Origin: an uncultured Clostridia bacterium
GTDB lineage: Bacteria > Bacillota > Clostridia > Oscillospirales > Ruminococcaceae
DNA: 64,000 nucleotides
Assembly (NCBI GenBank): GCA_947625615.1
Contig: CANQPB010000010.1
Span: 1-64,000, forward strand
Reading direction: 5' to 3'
Each line of letters begins with the position of its first letter. The first letter of the stretch is position 1. This document shows, piece by piece, positions 7,859-16,384 of this stretch. The notes under the pieces are model-generated. The model worked only from the letters and a program-made list of their open reading frames with translations. It had not been told where the DNA came from and ran no database searches. The translations under genes were made by a program, and so were the position numbers.

Positions 7859-8545
7859 TTATCTCTTCTTGGAGACTGCGACGGCGGCAAGGGCCATTAC
7901 AGCGGGAACAACCGCTATGGCAAGGCCGGTCTTAGGAGCAGAGGTGGCTGCCTCGGTAGTAGCAGCGGGAGCCTCGGTCTCGGCAGGAGCTTCGGTCTCG
8001 GCGGGAGCTTCGGTGGAAGGAGCTTCGGTCTCGTCGGGAGCGGCTTCATCAGCGGCGAGCTCTTCAGCGGCAGCGCTCATACCGGAAACGGTAAAGGTGA
8101 GCTTGATAGAAGAGAGAACGGGGGTGAGGTGTTCAATCGGAGGATTGGACTTGGTGTCACCGTAGTCGTTGTAGATCTCAATTCTGTAGTTGCCGTTCTG
8201 CTCAATATCGCCGTAGACGATCTTGGAAGCGTCGAAGTCAACGGCGTTGCCGTCGATCTCGATAGCGTCAAGGGTAGCGGTGATGTCGGGGTTGTCGGCA
8301 TGCATGCCCTCGAAGTCGATAACGAAAACGAGGATATCGCTTGCGCCGGCAAACTGGGTGGATTCGATGGTGTACTGACCGTCGCCGGTGATCTCGACGC
8401 CGTCGGTATCAGGGTGGAATCCCGAATGCGACCAAGAGCTGTCAGCAAAGCCGATGTAGGCCATATAGCTGTCAGCCGCAAAAGCGGGGATAGCCATAGC
8501 CATAACCATTGTCAGGGCAACGATGATTGCTAAAACTTTTTTCAT
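7859..8545 (-). CDS. Secreted protein with Glu/Ala/Pro/Thr-rich stalk and C-terminal anchor
   Basis: This 228-aa protein has a clear signal peptide (MKKVLAIIVALTMVMAMA, cleavage near AFAA-DS). A globular domain of about 140 residues follows; its function is not recognised, although a beta-sandwich is plausible. Next is a low-complexity stalk of EAP/TEAPAE repeats, then APKTG, a hydrophobic helix and a final SKKR. The ending resembles a cell-wall sorting signal with the usual LPxTG replaced by APKTG. GGAGG precedes the ATG. A promoter (8593-8620) and terminator (7815-7846) of its own indicate a single-gene transcript, probably well expressed. The exported domain may bind a surface ligand, but nothing in the sequence fixes which. 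Confidence 0.8.
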   Translation of the reverse strand: MKKVLAIIVALTMVMAMAIPAFAADSYMAYIGFADSSWSHSGFHPDTDGVEITGDGQYTIESTQFAGASDILVFVIDFEGMHADNPDITATLDAIEIDGNAVDFDASKIVYGDIEQNGNYRIEIYNDYGDTKSNPPIEHLTPVLSSIKLTFTVSGMSAAAEELAADEAAPDETEAPSTEAPAETEAPAETEAPAATTEAATSAPKTGLAIAVVPAVMALAAVAVSKKR

Positions 8546-8592
8546 AAATTATTTCCTCCTTTGAAATTGACGGATAAATATTATCCGATTAC

Positions 8593-8620
8593 ATTTTATC
8601 ATATCCACGGGAGATGTCAA
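8593..8620 (-). promoter_or_regulatory. Promoter of the secreted protein gene
   Basis: On the minus strand a consensus TTGACA (8620-8615) is followed after 16 bp by TAAAAT (8598-8593). A palindrome CGGATAA..TTATCCG (8571-8587) lies just downstream, in the untranslated leader. Confidence 0.7.
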
Positions 8621-8659
8621 TATACTTTTTCAACAATTTATATCACATTTTTTGCATAT

Positions 8660-9799
8660 TCAGATATAACCGCCGTTTCCGTAATAATCCATAAGCAGCT
8701 CGACGACGCGGTTATAGGCGTTTATTCCGTCGCTCACGCCGTTCATCACAAGGTTTGCGTCGGTAAGCGCGTCGGAAATTGCGGCAACGGTTTCCGTCGG
8801 GATAATTTCCTTATCGCTGTTTTTCTCCCAGTAATCGGCGGTATAGGAGCCGATGTCGTGATCCCAGACCGTTTCGGGAACCGCCGCCACCGATTCCCAA
8901 AGGCGCTCCTCGTAATCGGTGCCGCGAAGATCGAGCGCGTTTTTATAGAGGTAGTAAAAGGCGTCGAGGCAGGCGGAATATTTCAGCTCGTCGGTGCCGT
9001 GCTTGAAGCAGGCAACTATCGCGACGAAGCTCGCCTCGTCCTCCTGGATTATCCCCTTTAAATGCGCAAGCTCGTGGCAGATTGTCGCCGGGGCGGCGAT
9101 TGGCTGAATGTCGCGGTTATAGGTTGCCTCAAAGGCAAAGGGTATATACAGGCCGATTATCCCCTCCTGCGACATGAAAAAGGAATTGATTATCTTTTTC
9201 GGCCTCGGGTAATATCCCCGAAGCTGGGAATATTCCTCGCCGAGCTGTCGCATGGCCTCGCGGCATTTGTCGGCGGGGTCTTCGGAAAGGATTATATAGC
9301 CGTCGGCGTCCCGCTCGAATTTTCCGGCGAGATCGCCTATTCTCAGGCTGACCGCTTTTAAGGTGTCGAGCAAAAGCTCCTCGTTATGCTCGACCGGCTG
9401 AAAATATCTTTCGGAAAAGCCGGTGCAGTGATACATCACGAAGCAGCCCAGCGTCTCGCACAGAAAGACGAGGACGATTATCCACAAAAGCAGCCTGATG
9501 ACAACGGAGTACATTTTTTTCAGGAGCTTCGGGCTTTGCCGCTTTATCACCGAGACGGCGATGAGGGCGGGTATGCCGACAATGGTTGCGGCGACAAGGG
9601 CGATTATCATTATTTCGCCCAGAGAAAACGGCAAAAGCCCAGACAGGCGGATAGGCAGGGCGCTGTAGATAGGATAGATTTTTTGGACGTAAAAATCGGA
9701 AAAGGCGGTAGAGAGCCAGGAGAGCAGATTTATTATCAAAAGCAGGGCAAAAATCGCCGCCATTACGATGTCGGATTTTTTAAGTCTGAGTTTTTTCAT
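8660..9799 (-). CDS. DUF3810 family membrane protein with HExxH motif
   Basis: This 379-aa protein has three predicted membrane helices in the first ~130 residues, followed by a soluble domain with the zinc-peptidase-like sequence ICHELAHLKG and, a few residues on, QEDEASF. This arrangement is that of the DUF3810 family (PF12725). The HELAH motif and nearby acidic residues suggest a membrane-tethered metallopeptidase, but no substrate is known. The start codon at 9799 lies 9 bp after the stop of the upstream cation transporter gene, so the two are one transcript. AAAGGATAAC is the likely ribosome site. Confidence 0.85.
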   Translation of the reverse strand: MKKLRLKKSDIVMAAIFALLLIINLLSWLSTAFSDFYVQKIYPIYSALPIRLSGLLPFSLGEIMIIALVAATIVGIPALIAVSVIKRQSPKLLKKMYSVVIRLLLWIIVLVFLCETLGCFVMYHCTGFSERYFQPVEHNEELLLDTLKAVSLRIGDLAGKFERDADGYIILSEDPADKCREAMRQLGEEYSQLRGYYPRPKKIINSFFMSQEGIIGLYIPFAFEATYNRDIQPIAAPATICHELAHLKGIIQEDEASFVAIVACFKHGTDELKYSACLDAFYYLYKNALDLRGTDYEERLWESVAAVPETVWDHDIGSYTADYWEKNSDKEIIPTETVAAISDALTDANLVMNGVSDGINAYNRVVELLMDYYGNGGYI

Positions 9800-9808
9800 G
9801 GTTATCCG

Positions 9809-10723
9809 TTATCCTTTCGGCCGATCGGCGGGTGCGCCGTCTTCCTGACCCGCGGGGTCTACATGTATTGTCAGCTTGATACCCAGCTTTTCGCCGACCT
9901 CTCTTTCAATGCCGTCCACCACCCTGTGAACGGAAACGATGTCGCCGTCGGGGTCTACCACGGCGTGTATAGAGGCGAAATCGGCGCCGGAGCCGTAGTT
10001 GTGAATATAAAGATCGTGACAGCCCAAAATTTCGGGGCGGCTGAGAACTATTTCGGTGAGGCGGTCGACGGTCTCCTTGGGGGGCTTCGAGCCGAGCATG
10101 GGGCTTATGGCGGATTTTACCGTCGCGGCGGCGGAGAAGACAATAAACACGGATATCGCAAGCCCCGCCCAGCCGTCGATATTTACGTCAAAAATGCCCA
10201 TGACAAGAACGCTCAGAAGCACCGACGAGGTGATCAGGGCGTCGTTGCGGGAATCGACTGCGGCGGCACGCAGCGCCACGGAGGATATCTTTTTCGAAAG
10301 GCGGTAGTTTACCGCCGCCTGCAAAACCTTTAAAAGCACCGCCGCGGCGAGGGCGGTATATGTAAGGGCGTCTATAGAAAGATCGGCGGGGGCGACGATT
10401 TTTTCCGCGGAGCTTTTAGCAAAGAGCACTCCGACGGCAAGGGTGACGAGGGAGATTATCAGCGCGGTGATCTGCTCATATCTCGCATGGCCGAATGGGT
10501 GATCGCTGTCGGCGGGTTTGGCGGCAAGGCGGAAGCCTATCATGGTCAGAACCGAGCTTCCGGCGTCGGTGAAGCTGTTAAAGGCGTCGGCGGCGACCGT
10601 GACGCTTCCCGAGATAATGCCGACGGCTATCTTTATCAAAAATGCCGCGGTGTTTGTCGCGACGCCGAAGATGCCGGCGATGAGGCCGACCCTTGTGCGG
10701 TCGGCAGAGCTTTTTTCTGACAA
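9809..10723 (-). CDS. Cation diffusion facilitator family transporter
   Basis: This 304-aa protein has about six transmembrane helices plus a C-terminal cytoplasmic ferredoxin-like domain. Family motifs are the metal-site segment ADAFNSFTDAGSS in helix 2 and DHPFGHARYEQ after helix 3. CDF proteins export divalent cations (Zn, Mn, Fe, Co) in exchange for protons; the metal cannot be read from the sequence. The start is TTG at 10723, chosen because AAAGGGGG lies six bases upstream and no ATG fits. It is the first gene of a two-gene operon with the DUF3810 protein. Confidence 0.92.
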   Translation of the reverse strand: MSEKSSADRTRVGLIAGIFGVATNTAAFLIKIAVGIISGSVTVAADAFNSFTDAGSSVLTMIGFRLAAKPADSDHPFGHARYEQITALIISLVTLAVGVLFAKSSAEKIVAPADLSIDALTYTALAAAVLLKVLQAAVNYRLSKKISSVALRAAAVDSRNDALITSSVLLSVLVMGIFDVNIDGWAGLAISVFIVFSAAATVKSAISPMLGSKPPKETVDRLTEIVLSRPEILGCHDLYIHNYGSGADFASIHAVVDPDGDIVSVHRVVDGIEREVGEKLGIKLTIHVDPAGQEDGAPADRPKG

Positions 10724-10758
10724 GGGTATCCCCCTTTTCGAGATCGTAGGATAGTTTT

Positions 10759-10787
10759 ATTATATCAGATGAAAGGTGAAATTTCAA
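10759..10787 (-). promoter_or_regulatory. Promoter of the CDF-DUF3810 operon
   Basis: On the minus strand TTGAAA (10787-10782) and TATAAT (10764-10759) are 17 bp apart, about 35 bp from the TTG start. Confidence 0.8.
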
Positions 10788-10824
10788 GACGTAGAAAATG
10801 GAATAATTCCGTTTCGCCAAATGA

Positions 10825-11060
10825 AAAAAGTTTTCGCCGGCCTTTTTCAAAAGGCCGCGCGGGTCGAGGGGCGCGAAGCCCCCGTCGCGCTCCGCAGAGC
10901 GCGAAACACCCCCCGGAGGACGCCGAGCAGGCGTCCTCCGGGATAATGCGAAGCGAAGCGCAGGAGAGGGAGCCCGAAATCAGTCCGGTGGACTGTTTCG
11001 GGCCGGGGGAACCCTCGCCGGGGGTTCCCCCGGCGCAGTGACAGCTTGCTGTCGCTGCGC
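10825..11060 (+). repeat. Intergenic hairpin-array element, copy 2
   Basis: This is a run of at least six hairpins. It begins AAAAGTTTTCGCCGGCC with CCTTTTTCAAAAGG, then CGCGCT..AGCGCG (near 10890), CCGGAGGACGCC..GGCGTCCTCCGG (about 10913-10941) and CCCGAAAtCAGTCC-GGT-GGACTGTTTCGGG (10973-11001). It ends with GGGGGAACC..GGTTCCCCC (11005-11031) and GCGCAGtGACAG-CTTG-CTGTCgCTGCGC (11033-11060). The first 85 bp and the 10957-11031 block are shared with 33948-34224. Open frames across it are by-products of the base composition. From 11061 to 11216 only a further hairpin (11078-11105) is seen. Confidence 0.75.
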
Positions 11061-11216
11061 ATGCCGGAAAAGGGAATGGGGAAAACCTTGCAAAGGTGTT
11101 CCCCATATTTGCAGAGTGCAGACAAGGCAAATAAAAAATTCTTTTCTTTGAGTGCCTCTCAACTTCCACTAACAAGTCTATGCCGCCCATGCGGGCGGAT
11201 ATTCCCGGCGAAAGAT

Positions 11217-11810
11217 TTAAAAACCCTCCTGCTTCGTCTGCTCGTCGAGGGTGAGGCTGTAGGCCGGCAGGAATTCCTCGATAAAAACGTCAGCCTCTTT
11301 TAGGCCGAGATTTTTTATCGCTTCAAGCGTCGAGCGCTCGGCCTCGGCAAAATCGGTGTTGCCGCTGCGGCGCTCCTCAATGCACTTTATAAGCGCCGAA
11401 AGCTTGTCGGCCGCCTTGACTATCTTCGAAATCTCGGGGTCGCCGTTTTCGTCAAAAAGCGGGGCGTAGGCCTCCCGAAGATCCTCCGGCACGGAATCCA
11501 TAAGCCTGTCCTTCGCGGCCTGCTCGACCCTGCGGTAGGCGGATTTTATCTCGGGACCGTAATATTTAACCGGCGTGGGAAGATCCCCCGTGATTATCTC
11601 GGGGACGTCGTGATAAACCGCCGTCAGCACCGCTTTGGAGACGTCGATATTTCCGCCGAAGCGGCGGTTGCGAAGCTCGCACAGAAGATGCGTGATTATT
11701 GCGACCTCCAATGAATGCTCGGCGATGTTTTCGGGGCGGGAATTTCTCATCAGCCCCCAGCGGGTAATGTATTTCATGCGCGAGGTGAGCGCGAAAAAGT
11801 TTCCTGACAT
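11217..11810 (-). CDS. yfbR: 5'-deoxynucleotidase, YfbR-like HD domain
   Basis: This 197-aa protein has the HD-domain metal-binding motif set of YfbR: AEHSLEV, YHDVPEIITGDLPTPVKY and KAADKLSALIK. The opening SRMKYITRWGLMRN is almost invariant in the family. YfbR removes phosphate from deoxyribonucleoside 5'-monophosphates, serving dNTP pool balance. GGAGG precedes the ATG. It is the last gene of an operon behind pcrA and a DUF4364 gene, with 10 bp separating it from the latter. Confidence 0.92.
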   Translation of the reverse strand: MSGNFFALTSRMKYITRWGLMRNSRPENIAEHSLEVAIITHLLCELRNRRFGGNIDVSKAVLTAVYHDVPEIITGDLPTPVKYYGPEIKSAYRRVEQAAKDRLMDSVPEDLREAYAPLFDENGDPEISKIVKAADKLSALIKCIEERRSGNTDFAEAERSTLEAIKNLGLKEADVFIEEFLPAYSLTLDEQTKQEGF

Positions 11811-11820
11811 GTTTTCCTCC

Positions 11821-12408
11821 TTATTCGACGTCTATCGGCTCGGGGTTGTACTCCTCGTTCTCAAGGGCGTAGTCGAGAACCTTGCCGTAAAAGTCGACGG
11901 GGTTGAGCATTATCTTCTCTCCCAAAATCTCGGCCTGCTCGCGATCCGGCGCGTAAAGCTTGAGATCCATGAGGGTGAGGCCGCCCTCGGTGCATAGGAC
12001 ATTCACCGACCAGCCCTTTTGCTGCTCGGTATAGGATATCTTGACGTCGTTTTCGTTTTTCAGCCTTGCAAAGAATTTGAGACCCGAGGTGAGTATCTTC
12101 TCCCTAAAGGCGCGGGGAACCATAGTTTTGAAGTCGTCGGCGCCGATGCGGGCCATCTCGGTGAGGACGTAATACTGCTCGCCGTCCCGCTCCTCTAAAA
12201 TGAGGGTCTTCGCCTCAAGAAGCTGGTTTATCGCCTCGGTGAAGATAAAGTAGTTGATAAGCCCGTCCTCTGTGGCGATCTCGATGAGCTGCTCCGGCGT
12301 TATCGGGCGGTTTATCTGCTTTAAAAAGTAGCAGACGAGAATTTTTATGGCATAGGTGTCGGTGAGATTCATCATGCCGGAGGATATGTATTTTTCCAGA
12401 TTAGCCAT
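11821..12408 (-). CDS. DUF4364 family protein
   Basis: This 195-aa protein matches the DUF4364 family (PF14277) of Clostridia in its length and its opening, with a winged-helix-like N-terminal half (ILVCYFLKQINRPITPEQLIEIATEDGLINYF). The second half is a mixed alpha/beta domain ending in an acidic tail. The N-terminal helices suggest DNA binding, but no direct function is known. The gene lies 2 bp after the pcrA stop codon and 10 bp before yfbR, so it is co-expressed with a repair helicase and a nucleotidase. Confidence 0.85.
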   Translation of the reverse strand: MANLEKYISSGMMNLTDTYAIKILVCYFLKQINRPITPEQLIEIATEDGLINYFIFTEAINQLLEAKTLILEERDGEQYYVLTEMARIGADDFKTMVPRAFREKILTSGLKFFARLKNENDVKISYTEQQKGWSVNVLCTEGGLTLMDLKLYAPDREQAEILGEKIMLNPVDFYGKVLDYALENEEYNPEPIDVE

Positions 12409-12410
12409 GG

Positions 12411-14774
12411 TTACACCTTTCTGATGTTGGCAAAGTTTGCCATTATTTTCTTAGTGCCCACCCTGTCGAAGGCGATCTCCAAAAGGGTGTCGTTTGACAT
12501 TCGCGTAGCCTTTAGAACGGTTCCCTCGCCGAAGACGCTGTGGTTTACCCTTTCGCCTACGCCGAAGGACTTGGGCGCGCCCTGCGCCGGCTTTTTTGCG
12601 CCGAAGCTTTCGCCGAATCCCCTGCCGAAGCCGCTTTCGGAGGATCTTGCCGCTGCCGGGCGGCTCTGTTGGGGCTGAGGCTTCGGGACATCGCTGACGT
12701 CGTTGACGAATTCCGCCGGAAGCTCGCCGACAAACCTTGACGGCTTGTTATACTGCGTAGAGCCAAAGAGCATTCGCTGGCGGGCGCAGCAGAGATAGAG
12801 CCGCTTTCTTGCGCGGGTTATAGCAACGTAACAGAGCCTGCGCTCCTCCTCGACGTCCTCCTCAAGGTCTACGCTTCGCGAGCTCGGAAAGATGTTCTCC
12901 TCCATGCCGGTGACGAAGACGTTGTTGAATTCAAGGCCCTTGGCCGCGTGAACCGTCATTAAGGTGACGGCGTCGGCCTCGGTGTCAAGGCTGTCGATGT
13001 CGGTATAAAGGGCTATCTCCTCAAGGAAGCCCGAAAGCGAGGGCTCGTCGGTGTTCTGGGAGTATGAAACCATTGTGGATTTCAGCTCCTCGATATTTTC
13101 AAGCCTGCCGGCGCCCTCGTCGCCCTGCGAGCGGAGCATTTCAAGGTAGCCGGTCTTTTCCATAAGCTCGTCGAGCAAAATATCGAGGGATTCCGTCTCG
13201 GCGGTCTCTTTGAGCTCGTCGAAGACCTGAGCGAGGGCGGTGAGCTTTAAGGCCGCGCGGGACAAAAGCGGATATTCAGCGGCGTTTCGCATTACGGCTA
13301 TCGGAGATTCGCCCAGACCCGCCGCCACCTGCGCGAGCATATCCACGGAGGCCTCACCTATTCCCCTCTTGGGCTCGTTGATTATTCTGCGGAGCCGCAA
13401 AAGATCGTTTTCGTTGTTGAGCACCGATAGGTAGGCGACGATGTCCTTGATCTCCTTGCGGTCGTAAAACTTTACGCCGCCTATCACCCTATAGCTTATG
13501 CCGGAATTTACGAGGGCGCGCTCGATGGCGTTAGACTGCGCATTCATGCGGTAAAGCACGGCGTTGTCAGACCACCTGCCGCCGTTTTTGACGGACTGAT
13601 ATATCGTCTGCGCGACGAACCTCGCCTCGGTCTGCTCGGAATCGGCCCTGAAAAGAACCACTTTTTCACCCTCGCCGGCGGAAGTCCAGAGATTTTTGCC
13701 CTTGCGGCCGCGGTTGTTCTTTATCACCTCGTTCGCGCAGTTGAGTATGGCCTGCGTGGAGCGGTAGTTCTGCTCGAGGCGGATAACCGCGGCGTTCTCA
13801 AACTGATTCTCAAAGGAGAGGATATTTTCTATCGTGGCGCCGCGGAATTTGTAGATGGACTGATCGTCGTCGCCGACTACGCAAAGGTTTGCCCGCCTCT
13901 CGGAAAGCAGGGAAACAAGGCGGTACTGCACCATGTTGGTGTCCTGATATTCGTCGACGAGGACGTATTTATAGAGATTCTGATAGTGCGACAAAACGTC
14001 GGGGAAGGTTTCAAAGAGCTGCACAGTCAGTAAAAGAATATCGTCGAAATCGACGGCGTTGGCGTTTTTGAGCCTCTGCTGATATGCCCTGTATATTTCG
14101 CCTATCATCTTCTTGCGGTAATCCCCCGCAGACTGGAGGATATATTCCTCGGCGCCGATCTGTGATTCCTTGGCGTGGGAGATTTCCCCGAGGACGGATT
14201 TCGGCTGGAAGAGCTTGTCGGAAAGCTTCATGTCGGCGAGGCAGGATTTTATCACCCTCGTAGAATCGTCGGTGTCGTATATCGTGAAATTGCTGCCGTA
14301 GCCGAGGGCCTCTATCTCGCGGCGAAGGATCCTTACGCAGGCGGAATGAAAAGTCGCGGCGGTGATACCGTCCGCCTTTTGACCGAGCATCATCTGCAAA
14401 CGGGTCTTCAGCTCGCCGGCGGCCTTGTTAGTAAAGGTGATCGCAAGGATATTCCAGGGATTCACGCAGTCTACGGCGACTATGCTTTTAAGGCGCTCGT
14501 TATCCGTTTCAAGGCCCGCGGCGTAGTCCAAAAGAAACTGCTCGTCGGCGGGGCTGACGCCGGCATAGCGGTGCTCGTCAGCATAGGCGTTGCCGAAATA
14601 GATCATATTGGCGATGCGGTTTACTAAAACGGTGGTCTTTCCGCTGCCCGCCCCGGCAAGTATCAGAAGCGGGCCGTTCACCGTAAAAACAGCCCTGCGC
14701 TGCATATCGTTAAGATTTGAGAAATATTTTTCCATCGCGCGGCGCTTTGCCGCAGTAAATTCCTTATCGGTCAT
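12411..14774 (-). CDS. pcrA: ATP-dependent DNA helicase, PcrA/UvrD type
   Basis: This 787-aa protein has the full superfamily 1A motif set: NDMQRRAV (Q motif), LAGAGSGKTTVL (Walker A), TFTNKAAGEL, DEYQDTN (Walker B), GDDDQSIYKFRGA, EQNYRST and VTLMTVHAAKGLEF. The C-terminal ~60 residues contain a small KOW/Tudor-like segment (GVGERVNHSVFGEGTVL) that in PcrA contacts RNA polymerase. The protein unwinds DNA 3'-5' in repair and replication restart. AAGGAG lies ahead of the ATG. It is the first gene of the pcrA-DUF4364-yfbR operon. Confidence 0.96.
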   Translation of the reverse strand: MTDKEFTAAKRRAMEKYFSNLNDMQRRAVFTVNGPLLILAGAGSGKTTVLVNRIANMIYFGNAYADEHRYAGVSPADEQFLLDYAAGLETDNERLKSIVAVDCVNPWNILAITFTNKAAGELKTRLQMMLGQKADGITAATFHSACVRILRREIEALGYGSNFTIYDTDDSTRVIKSCLADMKLSDKLFQPKSVLGEISHAKESQIGAEEYILQSAGDYRKKMIGEIYRAYQQRLKNANAVDFDDILLLTVQLFETFPDVLSHYQNLYKYVLVDEYQDTNMVQYRLVSLLSERRANLCVVGDDDQSIYKFRGATIENILSFENQFENAAVIRLEQNYRSTQAILNCANEVIKNNRGRKGKNLWTSAGEGEKVVLFRADSEQTEARFVAQTIYQSVKNGGRWSDNAVLYRMNAQSNAIERALVNSGISYRVIGGVKFYDRKEIKDIVAYLSVLNNENDLLRLRRIINEPKRGIGEASVDMLAQVAAGLGESPIAVMRNAAEYPLLSRAALKLTALAQVFDELKETAETESLDILLDELMEKTGYLEMLRSQGDEGAGRLENIEELKSTMVSYSQNTDEPSLSGFLEEIALYTDIDSLDTEADAVTLMTVHAAKGLEFNNVFVTGMEENIFPSSRSVDLEEDVEEERRLCYVAITRARKRLYLCCARQRMLFGSTQYNKPSRFVGELPAEFVNDVSDVPKPQPQQSRPAAARSSESGFGRGFGESFGAKKPAQGAPKSFGVGERVNHSVFGEGTVLKATRMSNDTLLEIAFDRVGTKKIMANFANIRKV

Positions 14775-14820
14775 GTTCTGCTCCTTAATTTAAAAATCCG
14801 AACGCCGAAAATATCCCGGC

Positions 14821-14849
14821 CATATAATCATATCACAAATCAAGTCCAA
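14821..14849 (-). promoter_or_regulatory. Possible promoter of the pcrA operon
   Basis: On the minus strand TTGGAC (14849-14844) and TATATG (14826-14821) are 17 bp apart and about 45 bp upstream of pcrA. The match is partial. Confidence 0.4.
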
Positions 14850-14904
14850 ATAAAAGACCTCCGGCGATTTTTTCTGAAAATTTTCTTAAAGTCGGTTTTT
14901 CCTA

Positions 14905-14933
14905 TGGACTTTTTTTGTAAAATGTTCTATAAT
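14905..14933 (+). promoter_or_regulatory. Promoter of the AI-2E family gene
   Basis: TGGACT (14905-14910) and a consensus TATAAT (14928-14933) are separated by 17 bp, about 30 bp before the start codon. It is divergent from the pcrA promoter. Confidence 0.75.
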
Positions 14934-14964
14934 AGATTTATTATAAAATTCAGGAAGTGATCAG

Positions 14965-16221
14965 ATGAAATTCTGGCCGGTAAAAAAATACAACACGATT
15001 TTGAAATACGTCCTCACCGCTATAACCGTCACCCTGCTGCTTGTGGTGGCTATTTTCAGGTGGGACACCGTTAAAAACGTCTTTGCGGGGATAGTCAACA
15101 TCTTCGAACCGATAATCTGGGGAGCGGTGATAGCCTTTATCATGAACCCTATAATGATGTCGACGGAAAAATTCCTGAAAAGGTTTGTCTTTCGCAAAAA
15201 GCCGCGGCCGAAGGCCGCAAGGGCCATTGGCGTTTTGGTGGCGACGGCGGTATTTCTTGCATTGATAACGATGATCATTCTCTCGGTGATACCGGAGATC
15301 GCCTCGAACATTCCTGACATCTACAACGGGATCGTCAATTTCCTGCCGAAAGCGCAGGAATGGGCGGAAAGCGTCCTTAACGACATTCCCTCCGTCAGGG
15401 AGATCGTTGTCAACGAGCTGTCTGACATCGGCGCCACCTTGCAGGGGCTTCTTGCCGCGCTTGTGCCGCAGATCAACAATTTCCTCACCAGCCTTCTCGA
15501 CTTTGCCGATTCCGTTAAAAACTTCGTATTCGGAATCATCGTTGCGATATACTTCCTGCTGAGCAAGGAGACGCTTCAGGCGCAGGCCAAAAAGATGATG
15601 ATAGCGACGATGAGCGAGGAGAGCTGCGCACGGCTTTTCGGCTTTGTTTCGAACACCAACACTGCGCTTCTTAACTTTATTTACGGCAAGGTGATCGATT
15701 CGATAATCATAGGGCTTTTATGCTGCGTGGGAATGCTTATTTTCAGAATGCCATATGTGATGCTCGTCTCGATAATCATAGGGATCACGAACATCATACC
15801 CATATTCGGCCCGTTCATCGGGGCGATACCCTCGGCGATACTGATTTTGATCGCGGATCCGAAAAAGGTGATATGGTTCCTGATATTCATAGTCGCGCTG
15901 CAGCAGCTTGACGGAAACATCATCGGCCCGAGGATCCTCGGCTCGAGGATCGGGCTTTCGCCGTTCTGGATGCTCTTTTCAATCATCGTGTTCGGCTCGA
16001 TGTTCGGGATTGCGGGCATGATCATAGGCGTGCCGCTCTTTGCGGTGTTCTATGACGAGCTGAACGGCTATATAAAAACAAAGCTTGAGCAGAAAAATCT
16101 GCCGACCGAGGACGCGGCTTACTCTTCGCCCGGAATGGACATGAAAAAGATCTCGCAGGCCGGGGGCGGCGCAGATCAAAAGGCGCCAGCGCCGAAGGCC
16201 GACGGCAAAAAGGAACAGTAA
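14965..16221 (+). CDS. AI-2E family transporter (UPF0118) membrane protein
   Basis: This 418-aa protein has about eight membrane helices: two or three N-terminal ones, a soluble segment of ~100 residues, then five helices with the family-typical stretches FGIIVAIYFLLSKE and IIPIFGPFIGAIPS. The AI-2E/PerM family includes exporters of AI-2 (TqsA) and Na+/H+ antiporters, so the substrate is open. The C-terminal ~40 residues are hydrophilic, Lys/Ala/Pro-rich and probably disordered. AGGAAGTG precedes the ATG. The gene has its own promoter and is followed by a GC-rich palindromic element. Confidence 0.9.
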   Translation: MKFWPVKKYNTILKYVLTAITVTLLLVVAIFRWDTVKNVFAGIVNIFEPIIWGAVIAFIMNPIMMSTEKFLKRFVFRKKPRPKAARAIGVLVATAVFLALITMIILSVIPEIASNIPDIYNGIVNFLPKAQEWAESVLNDIPSVREIVVNELSDIGATLQGLLAALVPQINNFLTSLLDFADSVKNFVFGIIVAIYFLLSKETLQAQAKKMMIATMSEESCARLFGFVSNTNTALLNFIYGKVIDSIIIGLLCCVGMLIFRMPYVMLVSIIIGITNIIPIFGPFIGAIPSAILILIADPKKVIWFLIFIVALQQLDGNIIGPRILGSRIGLSPFWMLFSIIVFGSMFGIAGMIIGVPLFAVFYDELNGYIKTKLEQKNLPTEDAAYSSPGMDMKKISQAGGGADQKAPAPKADGKKEQ

Positions 16222-16247
16222 AGTTTAGGGCGGCATTTTGCAGCCTT

Positions 16248-16340
16248 GGGCGCAGCCCCGCGCCGCCGAACAGGCGGCGCCCCCGCCCGCAGGGCGGGGG
16301 CCGGGTTTGCCGCAAGGCAAACCCGGCAGGGGCTGCGCCG
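16248..16340. repeat. GC-rich cruciform-like element (three hairpins closed by an outer stem)
   Basis: The outer stem GGCGCAGCCCC (16249-16259) pairs perfectly with GGGGCTGCGCC (16329-16339). Inside it stand three perfect hairpins with almost no unpaired bases: CGCCGCC..GGCGGCG (16261-16279), CCCCCGCCC-GCA-GGGCGGGGG (16280-16300) and CCGGGTTTGCC-GCAA-GGCAAACCCGG (16301-16326). It lies between the AI-2E gene and the GH43 gene. There is no T-run on either side, so it is not a simple terminator. Confidence 0.8.
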
Positions 16341-16384
16341 GGGCAGGAGGCCGCTCAAAGATATAAAGAAAGGCTCGGAACATT

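Noticed and set aside
10765-11190. Frames in the 10.8-11.1 kb hairpin array
   Set aside because: Both strands are open only because of GC content; no ribosome site or conserved domain.
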